From assembly GCA_033964015.1 (NCBI GenBank), contig CM066917.1, positions 25,079,951 to 25,143,950 on the forward strand: DNA of 64,000 nt. Direction: 5' to 3'. This document shows positions 46,081 through 62,025 of the stretch, piece by piece. Position numbers and translations under genes: made by a program. The first letter of the stretch is position 1. Every line of letters starts with the position of its first letter. Under the pieces are notes generated by a model. The model was not told where the DNA came from. It ran no database searches and was given only the letters and a program-made list of their open reading frames with translations. Source of the DNA: Scolanthus callimorphus (lineage: Eukaryota; Cnidaria; Anthozoa; Actiniaria; Edwardsiidae).

Positions 46081-48411
46081 ATGGATTTACTGTTTTATGT
46101 GTAAGTATGAACCCACGAAAATATGTATAATGAATTCTAACATATTGTTTGCGAAGACAAAAAGAAAATTGTACTTGGATATAAGGTTCGTGTTTACCTC
46201 CTGTACAATTTTTACCGCAATCCTGGTGTCTCCAATATGAAATTATATCTGTTTAAGCGATCAATAATGCCATAGGTGTATTTTAATTTATGTTTTCCCA
46301 TAGTCACGTATTTTTTTGTCATTTCCAAGTTTCCTCCCACCCTAGTTTGTGTCATCATATTGTTCAATACTCAAATGTTAATAAATGACTAAAATTACTA
46401 CCACTAAATTTAACTCATCCGCAACTGTACAATTTCTTTATTACTTAAGATTTTAAAACAAAAATCTTGAATGTACTGGGAGCAAACTTCTATCTATTAC
46501 AACCCCATAGATGACGTCATACATGTAATAGTCCTTGATATGATTGTGTGAGTACAGTTAAGATCCATGCCCCTTCCATTTATTTTTGTGGCTAGCTCAT
46601 AATGAAAACAGCCTTTACAGCCAAGAGTTTATTATATACCAAGGCATCAATGGCGCAATAAATACAGTGGGAGCCTCAGTTTGAAGTTGAAAAAGTTACG
46701 ATTACAGATGAGAAACTGATGAGGCTTGAATTGAGACAACAGACAAACTTGAGGAAACTTTTCAAACTCGATGGCTTTTTTTTACTTCAAATTGAGTTTC
46801 CCACTGTAGAGCAGAGAATTTAAAACTGGACTATTTTAGTCTTTTTTATTATGAATGCTATGGTATTTATTTTGGTTTGCACTTTTGGCAGCATATTAAA
46901 ACTGGACTATTTTAGTCTTTTTTATTATGAATGCTGTGGTATTTATTTTGGTTTGCACTTTTGGCAGCATATCCTAAGTGAAAAATCAAGACAATCCTAT
47001 AAAATCCTATAGGATCCAGATCATGCTTAGGATTTTCACTAGGGACCAGAATTTTGTTGAAGGTACAGTTTTATGAGGGTCCACAATAGGTTTTTCGGGA
47101 TACGCGATTGGGCCTTTTTTAGATTGGGATACGGGAAAGCAACAAAAAAGCAGGCTAGATTCAGGATTCTGATTGTTCGCGGGATGCAGGATCTTCATAA
47201 TTCAATGCACGGGAAACAATATTTGAGCTTTTCTTGTGGTGCCGGATTTAGGACTGGAAATATGATTGTAGGCAATTTAACGTCATGTAACTGAAGAAGT
47301 CCAAAACGAAAAATCATAGGTCTAGCTTAAGTTGATAATAAATGTGTTTTTTTTGCCGGGTAGGGGTATGGCCCGTCCGAAACCCAATCTAATATAAGAC
47401 GCACAATGAGTACCACAGGTTATTGATTTTTCCGGTTTATTTTCAATTTTTTTTTGGCACTTATATTCATCCATTTTAAACCGTTTTATGGATTTATTGG
47501 AGTTCTGAATGATCTGAATCAGGATACAAAGAAAAAGGCGCTGGGATAGCGGGATTTAGAAAACAAATTGGTCGGGATAACGGGATCTGAGACCCCTATT
47601 ATGTCAACCTTGAACTCAAGATAATGCTTGTTTTGTTTAGAATCCTGATTGTGGTGATTGTTCTGAAAGTGGTGTTTTGGATTTTCTACTTTTACGCAAG
47701 AAGCAGAAGAAGACAGCAGCTGTTGCAATTAAGAAATGGCGTGGAACAGGTAGGAAAAATATGGCCCAAGAAATGCTTTGCCAAACAGAGTATTTCCATC
47801 TTTTTAAATATCTTTTTTATTTGGCTTGGTTTAAAAACCACTGTATTTCCAGAATGAGTATTGCTAAACATTTTTTTATTAAATAGAGTTACTGTGGCTT
47901 TCATAATTCTGTGAACTCTGCTGCACTGACTAGCTGTTTTCAAAGCGTTCTGTGAGTGAAGCATCTCATCAACCCCAGTAGCTTTTGTGAAATGTCTGAG
48001 TGATGCTTGTGGTTGCTATATGTAAGTGCATGTTAGTTGTGCGATCAAAGGAAGCTACTAAAACATGGTTTGATTGTTAGCAGAATTATGAAAACCTCAG
48101 TAATGCTGCATGTTTAAACATTATTACCAATTTTATCTTTGATAAATTCCATATTACTCTGTTAGGTTCCAGAAGGTGTTCGTCAATATGAGGAAAATCC
48201 TGCCATTCCCCAACCTGCCTACATGTTTACTCAGTACCCATTTGGCCCTGACGTGCCGGCCACATTCCAGGTCCCACCAGAATATACGGTAGAGGATCCT
48301 ATAAAGACTGATCAACCTCCACCGCCATATGTTGATACAATAACAGTAGAGGTGTCTACTCAAATTGATGTTAGTGACACTCAACGATTGGTGGACAACC
48401 AAGAAAATTAA
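46081..48411 (+). CDS. Small single-pass membrane protein with two PPxY motifs
   Basis: Three exons, 46081-46100, 47641-47749 and 48166-48411, join in phase to give 124 residues. The N-terminus is almost entirely a transmembrane helix (residues about 5-25, MDLLFY then ILIVVIVLKVVFWIFYFY) with no ectodomain. A strongly basic ARSRRRQQ follows. The remaining cytosolic tail is proline- and tyrosine-rich, with PPEY near 80-83 and PPPPY near 94-98. PPxY motifs bind WW domains, notably those of NEDD4-family ubiquitin ligases, so an adaptor or trafficking role is plausible (compare VOPP1/WBP1L-like proteins). I do not recognise a specific orthologue. Exons 2 and 3 have good splice signals and coding character. 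Exon 1 (20 coding nt) rests on phase and a clean gtaagt donor. Confidence 0.65.
46821..46972. repeat. 76-bp tandem duplication, two units
   Basis: TAAAACTGGACTATTTTAGT to TTTTGGCAGCATAT occurs twice in tandem with one mismatch. It lies in intron 1 of the PPxY gene. Confidence 0.85.
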
Positions 48412-49243
48412 CTTACAGACTGAAAATTATACAGAAACCCAATTGACACATGAAAAGCTTATAGGCCGATCAACTGAAAGCCTTTGCGGTCTATTAGCCA
48501 ATCAGCACCTGAAAACAATGACCTGGAAACACCTGAAAACAATGAGGCACAAAGGGTTCCGGTTGATGGTAGGCCTAATTTAAAGACCCTGTGTCCTATA
48601 GGCATGACATGTAGTTTTTAAACTACATTAAAATAGCCCATAAAAGTCTCTGCTAATGAGGTAACGATTAAAGTAGTTAACTCAATCCTTTCAAATCTCA
48701 TGGAATGTTGATCCTGCCTTCCTTTGGTCTAAAACTTGTTTCTTGAAATATTATCTTACCATTGGTATTAGATCAACAACAACAAACAGATATTCATTAC
48801 ATTGTCACACCATCGGATACAGGGTCGACTTTAAACTTCCCATGGCAAAAGAATGTTGCCTGTGGAAAGAAATTGCCACAAGAAGCTTTTTATGGCAAGC
48901 ACTGACCAACTTTAACCATTTTTCTGCCATAAGAAATAAGATTTTTATGTGTCTCATTACTTTCTGCAAATTTTCTTGTGTTAAAGATATTAGATGTTTT
49001 TTAGGGTTACATATTTATTAACTGGTAGGCTTATGTTTTTCAATATGCAAATTTAAAGCACAATATTTTAGGCAAAAATAGAGTCAGTACTACAGGGTTC
49101 TCATAGTTTTTTGTGTAAGATGAACCAAGCTGTTAAGTAGGCTGGGCCATTCCAATTTTTAGCCGCACCCCGCTACAGAAGAGGTCATTTTCTTTAGCAA
49201 CACCCTCGGAAATTCTTGCTCTACCACCGCCATGGAAAAACCT

Positions 49244-49262
49244 ATGGGGGGGGGGGGGGGTG
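49244..49262. repeat. Poly-G run
   Basis: About 18 G. The surrounding 48600-49900 holds only AT-rich and G-rich repeat remnants; I see no gene. Confidence 0.7.
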
Positions 49263-49931
49263 ATGGCCAGTAGTAGATGCTGCAATTCAAAAAGCGGGGA
49301 GGTAGCTAGTACTAAGGGTTATACCAGAAATGTTTGGGAAAGGGGGGACTTGAGTATTAGTGGAAATATACTGAGAACATTTCGAAAAGGGGGTGGCTAG
49401 CCAGCCTATTCACCTTCCCTGGATCCAATACTGAAGGGTTTTTTTTTTCAAAATAGCAGACTCAAAATTCAGAGAAGACCAGGTAACAATGCATTGTTGA
49501 AATATTTAAATAGTACACATTTCTGATGATTTTCACTGTTTTTTTAGGCAGCACTTGAAAAACAAAATTTGAAAAACAAAACAGGCATACTGATTATGGT
49601 CCTTAGCAAGAATGCTCATTAAAGCAAGTGGGTACCCCTGAATTGCATAATTATGAAAAACCTATTTGCCCATCAAGTGCCTAATTGAGCTATAGTGATA
49701 TAGCTTAATATGCCACTTGTGACCAAAACAAAGCCATGTCTGCTATAATCATACATGAAACAAGTCAGGGAATCAGTGTACATGATTTAATAACAAATCC
49801 AGTCACTGTATGATAAATATGAGAGGAAAAATGTGAGAAGTAGGAATGGGAATCATAATATGACAGTTAGGCGCAGGGCATGCACCAAGTGTAATCAGGC
49901 GCTGTTCCTCAATGCAAATGATGAAAATCTA

Positions 49932-50040
49932 TTTGCATTTAGGCTCTATTTCCAGCCGTTGTTAGGCGTCCGGTCGTGCGATCCTCCTGGGGACGGACCG
50001 CTGGCTCACAGAAACGGCTGGAAATCGAGCCTAATTTGCA
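49932..50040. mobile_element. Small inverted-repeat element
   Basis: TTTGCATTTAGGCTCTATTT continuing CCAGCCGTT is mirrored by AACGGCTGGAAATCGAGCC at the right. Confidence 0.5.
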
Positions 50041-50458
50041 TTAGGAAGGGCTCATGATTAGACTGGCATAATGTCCTAGGCCGTAGAACACCTTTGTCAC
50101 ATGTGCCATCTTGTTTTTCTCTTTGGCATGAGGTCTAGTGTGCCATGACAGGCAAGTCTGCCCTGAATTGCAAACAGCGGATAGCAAAGATGTTTGGCAC
50201 AAGTTTGAAAACCATGTCAATAATTATGAGGTCGACATAAAAAAAGATTGTCTTTTGGCCTTGTTTCCATGCTCAAGATGGCAGTGCATGACAAAAGCAA
50301 ATGGGAAATGCTACCATTTTCTCATTTTCATATTTTAAGCTATTCAATGATTTTTTTTTCCTGTGGGTCAGCACCCTCTTCTAAGGTCTAGCCAAAAGCA
50401 GTCTATTAGAATGGATATGCGGCAATTTTGTATGGCTTTGACAATGCTATGGCACAGA

Positions 50459-51412
50459 TCACACCATAACCATGACACTGTAACAATGACAGAGTAACCA
50501 TGACACCATAACCATGACATTATAACCATGACACTGTATGCATGACATCATAACCATGACATTGTTACTATGACACTGTAACCATGGTACCATAACCATG
50601 ACACCACAACCATGGTACCATAACCATGACCTTATAACCATGACGCCGTAACCATGACATCATAACCATAACATTGTAACCATGAAACTGTAACCATGGC
50701 ACCATAAGTACCATAACTATGACATCGTAACCATGACACCATGACACTGTAACCATGACACCATAACCATGGTACCATAACCATGACCTTATAACCATGC
50801 AGGGCTCGATCTTAACTTTTGAAAATAGTAGTCGAAAGTGGCCAGTAAATGGCCAAGATTCACTAGCCATAATATATTTTCTACTAGCCACACCATGCAC
50901 TGAATAAAAATGAATTTTTAAATGTTACCCATTATTCAGTGACAGCAGGGAACAGTCTTAGAATTCATACAGATGATATTGTGCGCCGATTGTTGTCAAA
51001 TGATTTTTACCTCTTCTTTTCTTTCAATTTATTTAGATGAAAACCTCGTGAAAAACATTTTGAAAATTTTACTTCCTTGCCAAACACCCAGTAGCCAAGA
51101 TGGCTATTAGAGAGCCAAAATCCACTAGCCAAAACGAAAATTCTACTTCTAGTATTTGGCTAGTTGGTCATCTTTAAGATCGAGCCCTGCCATGACACCA
51201 TAACCATGACATCATAACCATAACATTGTAACCATGGCACCATAAGTACCATGACACCATAAGACCATAAACATGACCACGATACCATAACACTGTAACC
51301 ATGGCACCACAATCATGACACCATAACCATGACACCTTAAGCATCACATCATAACCATGACATTGCAACCATCACTCCCTAACCGTGACACCCTAACTGT
51401 GGCAATAACAAA
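50459..51412. repeat. Degenerate CCATGACACCATAA minisatellite, interrupted
   Basis: Arrays of ACCATGACA(N)CATA units occupy 50459-50799 and 51190-51412 and are split by the element 50800-51189. The runs of HGYNVMVMVSW-like codons on the minus strand are a by-product. Confidence 0.8.
50800..51189. mobile_element. CAGGGCTCGATCTTAA element inserted in the minisatellite
   Basis: The ends CAGGGCTCGATCTTAACTTT and CAGGGCTCGATCTTAAAGA are inverted, and the interior repeats ACTAGCCA/TGGCTAGT motifs. CCATG occurs on both sides. hAT-like terminus. Confidence 0.65.
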
Positions 51413-52303
51413 GCAGGGAAGCTTACCTACACGACACCATGATGCTGTGCCATAACTGTGCTGTATTCCAGTTTTTTTTAGTGTCATACAAAATTTGCTA
51501 TTGTACGTACAATATTATTACATGTAAATAGTAGTTTTAGTGGAAAAAATGGGGTGACGAATGTACGTGTGGCTGTAAATAGATTTATATCCCGTTGCCT
51601 GGTATAACGTATATAGTATTTTTAGAAAATAGAAGTGTTTGGGTATGAAATGGTTGGAGGAATCTAGAAACCATCAGCATTTTTAAGAGGCTGTAGTTTA
51701 ATGCAAATTCTGAAAGTGCTCTGCTAAGAAGGAGCTCAGGATCGTTAGCATTTGCGAGCAACGCACCAAATACACCTAACCAATCATGAACGAGAGCTAA
51801 TTTCAAATTGCAGCTGAATGGTTTCCCGTCAGCCAATCACAAACCAAGCACTATCACAGAGGCATAGATAAAGGTGTACTAGGGTGTCTGTGACGCCCCT
51901 TTTGGGACGAAAAGTATAGTGAACATTAAAGGAAAAATGGTCAGTCATCAAAGGGGCTGTGTCACGAATTTAGCGCAGGTGATGTAAAAAACATACAAAT
52001 AACTGACGGATAGCAAAAATACAAGTCTAGGTTTGTTAAATAGCCATTTAACTACAAATCGATCATGATTGTAGGCTTCATGGACCTATTACACGGTATT
52101 ACACAGCGTATGGAAACGGATTGCAACAATGAGTTTTTGAAATCTTGTCAGGATGACAAGTTTTCAAAGTTTGAAATTACATACAAATTTGTTTGTAAAT
52201 CGGCAGTCTTCTCGCTAAAACTTGCCTACATAGCCTATTAGGCTAATATCAAGTGATATAAGTGATGATTTATATACAAATTTAGAGCTGTATTTACCCA
52301 TTA

Positions 52304-52447
52304 AGAGTGGTTTTCATCCGACTGTGAAATAGATACTAACCAAACACTACGAAAGTCATTTTTATTGTATTTTCCTTTGTAATTATGACTAGTAGACACT
52401 ATTAAACACTATTAGTTTTTGTTTCACAGCCGGATGAAAACCACTCT
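52304..52447. mobile_element. MITE with 26-bp inverted ends
   Basis: AGAGTGGTTTTCATCCGACT and AGAGTGGTTTTCATCCGGCT, inverted; the ends resemble the AGAGCGGATTTCAGATGA family. Confidence 0.6.
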
Positions 52448-52650
52448 ATTCAAATGACCGTGACACAGTTGTTGTAATGAGAAAGTAAACGCAAATGCAA
52501 AGACTTCGACGCTCTAAATGTCACATTCCCATTGTTTAGTTAGAGCTATTATCTCTAGCTCATTTGCATTGTTATATAGCGAGTGCTCACTCCAACCGAG
52601 CGCGCCCTCTTATTGGCTAAATCAAGGTCACGTGGTGAAGTACAAATCAA

Positions 52651-52889
52651 ATATTCCCCGATCAGTCAATATTTGGAAAAATTATTGACTGGTTGGGGAA
52701 TATTGCTTTCGCGCGTCGCGTTTGAGAGCGGGAAAAAATTGCGGTATATTTTCTGCTATATAACAAAACACTTAATGACTACTCCCTCGGGAAACACAGT
52801 TTTGTTTCCCTCGAATCTTCGTCTCGGGAAACATCGAGGTTCTCGGGAAACAAAACTGATGTTTCCCTCGGGAGCAGTCATTAAGTGTA
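52651..52889. repeat. Two palindromic segments
   Basis: 52651-52704 pairs ATTCCCCGATCAGTCAATA with its inverse. 52768-52889 pairs ACACTTAATGACTACTCCCT with its inverse around GTTTCCCTCG/CGGGAAAC motifs. No gene seen in 51420-54050. Confidence 0.6.
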
Positions 52890-54051
52890 TATTATGAACG
52901 GCACTCTCCGCCGTGTCAATCCCGCGCTCCTAAAATCAGGGCTGAGATCTCTATTATATTAACTTCATAAAATCACTCGTATCGAAATTGTTAGTTTTTA
53001 CTGGCTAAAAAACAGAGTTCGACGTTTAATAACGAAGGAGAAGTTACAAAGTGTGCGCGCGACTGCATCATGTAAAGGGAAATACTCCTAATTATAAAAT
53101 AATTTAGATAGTACGCGCGCTGATTGGCTTAGAGCCATGTGTATACTATCACCCGGGTTAATAGCGCGCCCCCTCACTGATCCTGTTCCTCATCCGTTAG
53201 AGTGGGGAACGTTCAAGTGCTCTACCGTAGTGACCAGACAATCCCTCGCCTTATACTTTTCAGAGTAGAAATTTATTATCGGACATCCTGGGGCGGAGAA
53301 AAAAGAGGGACGGGAGAAGAACGCGCGCCGGCGCTCCATATTCAAGATGGCAATAATGGGTAAATCCGCTCTGCCGCCTGCAAGGCGGCTACTAGCCCCA
53401 CCCCGGACAAAGACGAAACGCCTATCACGATGATCCCTTTTACATGGCAGAATAAAGAATAAACACTTCACAACATCTTTCTATTCTCTGTTCCCTTGCT
53501 GTTGATATACATTTACTTTTATTAGAACGCCTACAACCAACTCTGCTTTATAAATGCCGACTGAAGTAAGCGTGGCTCAAGTTACAGAGATAAATACACT
53601 TCACAATTTCATTGATTTGTTGTTTTCACCACACAAGTCCATGCGGTAAAAGATAAACATACTGCATCGTGCAATAGGAAGGAAACGCTTGTTTCGGGTT
53701 GTGCACATCTTTATACATGTCCGCTTATGGTATTCAGTGCCATAAAAATCCATCCGACAAATACAGTCTTTATAATGTGTTCAGCACGAAAAATTCAACT
53801 CAAGAGTCATTTGAATCCTATTGATAAGTTGTCTTAGTTGCCTGAGACCCTCCTGGAGAAACTGTCAGGGCGTAGCTAGCTCCATATTAAGGTGGCCTAT
53901 GGCTAATTCACAGAACAGTTCTCAATTCGAAAACAATCCTATAGTGGTCTAGTTTACATCATCACTAGCTCGCTAAAAGCATAAATAAGCATACATTTTG
54001 TTTTACATTATTATTTTTTAATGTATGCTAATTATCTAATTTACACTACAG

Positions 54052-54245
54052 AATTTTAAATTAAACAAGAGGTACACTTACCTTGCAGGATAATTGTAAT
54101 TCTCCGAGTCCATACGAAGCAATTATGACGTCATAATGCGATCCCTTATCGCGCATGCGCAGCAGACCACTCTTTAAAGTCAATTGTTATGTAAATCAGA
54201 TACTCGTATAAAACACCACCGTTGGCAGGAATCGTCCTCTTTCTT
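54052..54245. repeat. DIRS element left terminal repeat
   Basis: From about 54128 on, this is the reverse complement of about 55940-56065. It includes TGACGTCA (54126-54133), the palindrome GCGCATGCGC (54151-54160) and a TATA-like GTATAAAAC (about 54206). The outermost 75 bp are copied in inverted form in the internal complementary region. Confidence 0.75.
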
Positions 54246-54332
54246 TGAGTGCACACAGTAAACAAAGCGAAGAATAAAAATAACATACCTTTTTGGCACA
54301 TTCATAAAGGGTGGGCCCATCAAGGGTGGGAC

Positions 54333-54450
54333 CGACGTCATAATTGCTTCGTATGGACTCGGAGAATTACAATTATCCTGCAAGGTAAGTGTACCTCTTG
54401 TTTAATTTAAAATTCTCCTCATCCATACTCCGCATTATGACGTCATAATG
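54333..54450. repeat. DIRS internal complementary region
   Basis: The first half (to about 54400) is the reverse complement of the element's left outer edge. The second half, from AATTCTCCTCATCC, is the reverse complement of its right outer edge. This fused-ends structure is what a DIRS element uses to circularise. Confidence 0.75.
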
Positions 54451-54508
54451 CGCTATTCAAAGCAATGTGACAAAAAGTGTAGAAGTGATATTTTATTTAC
54501 TTGTATTA

Positions 54509-55642
54509 TCACAACAAAATTATTTCGCCCATAGAGGAACCATGAGGAATTTCCCTTTTATAAAACTTAGAGAAAGTTCTCTCATTTGACCAATTGGCTA
54601 AAGCCAAAATATCCTTTATAGAGGCACCACTAAGAAACGCCTTTGAAGTGGCTGCTGATCTTGTGCTATGGGCTTTAAAAACATTTACATCAATACCAGA
54701 TTTTTCGAGCGTGGACTTTACCCACCTCGCTAAAGTGCTGGTGGAAATGCCTTTATGGGGCTTACAATACGAGACAAATAATTGTTTAGTATCGCCACGG
54801 AGGTTCTCCGTCCTCTTAATATATTCTATCAAATGTGTTCGAGGGCAGATTGCCCTATCATTTATCATCTCTGGAACCACAACTTTAATAGAATGGTTCC
54901 CGGGTCTAGATGTTTTCAATCGATTATTAACAACAAAGACAACTTTATCATTTTCAATGCACATGTGATCAATATCAAGCACTTGTAGTGTCTGGCCTCT
55001 TTGTGCTGAAGCCAAGGCAATGAGTGTAACTATCTTACAACTCAAGTCTTTAAGTGAAATTGATTCTAAAGGAAACAAAGTCCTGAGATACTTGGTAACC
55101 ATGGCAACGTCCCAAGTATGAGTGTATCGTGGAAGGGGAGGCTTTGAGACGTAAAGTCCCCTCATAAATCTTGATACGAGATGATCTGTAGCTAGATCCC
55201 GACCTGTGACCGACTTAATTGTAATTGAAACTGCTGATCTATATGTATTGACTGTACTATACGCTTTGCCTTCCTGGAAAGTGTCCAGTAAAAAGTCAAT
55301 AAATAGGGTCACAGGCGCCTGAAGAGGATCAGCCTTGAATTTGTTACACCAGCCAACCCATTTGGCCCACGGACGGTTGTATTGCTTTTGAGTACCTTCA
55401 GTCCACGATTTGAGGATGATTTCGGAAGCCCCTTCTGAAACTCCTCGATCTTTGAGTCCTTTCCTGATACAAGCCAGGCGGCTAGCTGCATCTTTTCGCG
55501 GAGAGGGTGTCGAGCACTGTTGTGGGGTAGAGTTAAAATGTTGTCCCACCTCGGCAAGAGTAGAGGCCGTTCCACTAGAAGGCTCAAGACTGTCGGGAAC
55601 CACACCTGCGTAGTCCAAACAGGGGCTATCAACATTATGCAA
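54509..55642 (-). CDS. DIRS-type tyrosine recombinase
   Basis: A 377-codon ORF, apparently intact. Catalytic residues of the tyrosine recombinase family are visible: the first Arg in LASAQRGQTLQVLD, the His-x-x-Arg box in AHSTRSAATSKAFLSGAS, and the C-terminal block LANWSNERTFSKFYKREI with the nucleophilic Tyr. An N-terminal SAM-like segment (WVGWCNKFKADPLQAPVTLF, then TYRSAVSITIKS) precedes them. It would recombine a circular cDNA intermediate into the genome. Its 5' end overlaps the RNase H reading frame, as is usual in DIRS elements. Confidence 0.8.
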   Translation of the reverse strand: MHNVDSPCLDYAGVVPDSLEPSSGTASTLAEVGQHFNSTPQQCSTPSPRKDAASRLACIRKGLKDRGVSEGASEIILKSWTEGTQKQYNRPWAKWVGWCNKFKADPLQAPVTLFIDFLLDTFQEGKAYSTVNTYRSAVSITIKSVTGRDLATDHLVSRFMRGLYVSKPPLPRYTHTWDVAMVTKYLRTLFPLESISLKDLSCKIVTLIALASAQRGQTLQVLDIDHMCIENDKVVFVVNNRLKTSRPGNHSIKVVVPEMINDRAICPRTHLIEYIKRTENLRGDTKQLFVSYCKPHKGISTSTLARWVKSTLEKSGIDVNVFKAHSTRSAATSKAFLSGASIKDILALANWSNERTFSKFYKREIPHGSSMGEIILL

Positions 55643-55964
55643 GCTTGGTCTTGTTGGACCTTTGATAGTACCTTTGGTATGAGACTGAATGGAGGGAAAG
55701 CATAATAAATACCATCACTCCAAGACAACGTAAAAGCGTCTGTGGCTACTGCCTCTGGGTCGGGTTGCCAAGAAACAAACGTTCGCACTTACTATTCAAA
55801 CGTGTTGCAAAAAGATCTAGGGTTAGAAGCGTATATCTAAATTCAAGGTGGTAGACACTGAATATAGATTCATAAGAGTCTTTTAAACAGACTCGAGTAT
55901 CACCGAGTGGTATGCTTACCTGAGCTTTTTCTGCACGAAAAAGGAAGAGGACGATTCCTGCCAA
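55309..55964 (-). pseudogene. Truncated RT/RNase H C-terminus of the DIRS-like element
   Basis: Two overlapping frames carry successive parts of the usual DIRS RNase H tail. 55746-55964 ends in LDLFATRLNSKCER; 55309-55788 continues with FVSWQPDPEAVATDAF and YAFPPFSLIPKVL. They must be joined by a frameshift near 55780. The catalytic RT upstream is absent. Confidence 0.7.
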
Positions 55965-56087
55965 CGGTGGTGTTTTATACGAGTATCTGATTTACATAAC
56001 AATTGACTTTAAAGAGTGGTCTGCTGCGCATGCGCGATAAGGGATCGCATTATGACGTCATAATGCGGAGTATGGATGAGGAGAATT
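55940..56087. repeat. DIRS element right terminal repeat (5' end of the element)
   Basis: Reverse complement of the left terminal repeat. It contains TGACGTCA (56053-56060) and TGCGCATGCGCG (56025-56036). On the minus strand a TATA-like GTATAAAAC points into the element, consistent with an internal promoter. Confidence 0.75.
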
Positions 56088-56172
56088 ACTATTTTCCTTA
56101 TGGTAGGATGTCCCGCACTTGTTATGCTATCAACAGTGCAAACTAGACCAATTTACCACGGCATTTAGAACG

Positions 56173-56346
56173 AATTATGACTGTAGTTAAACCAATCGCA
56201 AAGTAATTACACGAATTCTGACAAAAAACCTATAGGAGTAATTACAAAGTAATTGCGAATTACTCACGACAGTCATCTGAAATCCGCACTAAAACCTATA
56301 GGAGTACAAAGTAATCGCGAATTAAACACGACAGTCATCTGAAACC
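56173..56346. mobile_element. AGAGCGGATTTCAGATGA MITE, copy D with duplicated right end
   Basis: The right end (ACGACAGTCATCTGAAATCC) is present twice, at about 56265-56288 and 56325-56343, each after CCTATAGGAGT. It lies just outside the DIRS element. Confidence 0.5.
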
Positions 56347-56920
56347 AAGTACAATTCTGCCGTGTCATTTTCGAACCGGTGAGTTCTGTCATATTTTGAC
56401 ACCTTTAGGAAAACTACATATGATGCCATCTTTATCACCAAAGAATGTTATCACTTTCTGTGTTGATTTATGTTATGTCTGTTGTTCATCTTTTAATGAG
56501 CAAAGGGGCACTTTTAGCCATCCCAGTCTCGTTCCCAGACTCTTTCCGTTTTTTTAAGGGCGCGCAAAGACTTGTTGGATTGTTTTAGCAGGGCGCACAG
56601 GGAGTTGTGGGATAGTTTTAACAGGGCGCAGGGTTATCCCACAGCTCATTGCGCGCCGTGTGATACTCATTCCCAGTCCCTACGCCTCCAAAACAATTTT
56701 CACAGATAAATCCATCAAGAGACGGCAAAAAATAACGTCTGGGTAGGAGACTGTAGTCATCCTCTATTGCAAGATGATTCTTGAACAAAAGCACAACATT
56801 TGTACTGCAATCATTCCTACGGAATAAAACTCTAAAAGGGCGAGGACCATATATTGTCCAGTAGTGATGTTACATAAGAAAACCGGGCTGTAAAATGGAA
56901 AATCCACTAACTACGATCAG

Positions 56921-57071
56921 TTATGTAGCAGCTGCTCGTAAGATCTAACGCTATTGGCTCGATGTACCCCATTGTTCTATTGTATTCGCGTTCTATTATC
57001 TTGTGTTTCCATTGTTTTCATTGAGGTGCAACAATCTAATAGGGTTAGGTCTTCCGATAGCTTCTACATGA
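56921..57071. mobile_element. MITE family with GCTNCTCGTAA ends, copy 1
   Basis: AGCAGCTGCTCGTAAGATCT and the inverse of TAGAAGCTATCGGAAGACCT. It has the same layout as 59767-59919, including the central TCCCATTGTT-type motif. It lies downstream of the CK2 alpha stop. Confidence 0.5.
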
Positions 57072-57484
57072 CACTACGCTGACTATAGGAGCAAAAATGC
57101 CATCTTTTAGTCGTGTACGATTCTTTTTAGATGCAGGATATATTTCTAACATAGCCATGCTGGAATCTTGAGAAATGAACCACCAGGTGCTGTCTGTTTC
57201 AAGAGGGACTTTCGTTTATCCATTAAACAAATCAATGATCTATAATGCGATCTGTGATCTGTTGTTGGACTGATGCACGCGCAGTTAGCCTCGACCTCTG
57301 TAGCATCCAGCTTTGGTCATAGTAACGTGATTTCCAAAGGCCGCTGAAGAGACCATTGCTAACTGAAAGGGTGCTGTATCAGAAACATATAATTGAGTTA
57401 TATGTTTCTGGCTCTATTCAATGCTGGCCTTGATTTTTCCCGGGCCCTTGGTAAATGGATTGATGTCTTGCCAAGCACACTGGG

Positions 57485-62025
<4,541 letters not shown>

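Larger units (their letters stand above)
54052..56087 (-). mobile_element. Internally deleted DIRS-like tyrosine-recombinase retroelement
   Basis: In the minus-sense order the element has an inverted terminal repeat (56087 to about 55940), an RNase H-like tail, a tyrosine recombinase ORF, an internal complementary region (about 54333-54450), and the second inverted terminal repeat (about 54240 to 54052). This is the diagnostic DIRS architecture. At about 2.0 kb it is too short: gag and almost all of the reverse transcriptase are missing. No target duplication is seen, as expected for recombinase-mediated insertion. Confidence 0.8.

Noticed and set aside
50459..51368. HGYNVMVMVSW-type repetitive open frames
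   Set aside because: By-product of the CCATGACA minisatellite.
53190..53471. 93-codon minus-strand open frame
   Set aside because: Arg/Ala/Gly-rich, no splice context or family; surrounding sequence is GC-rich repeat.
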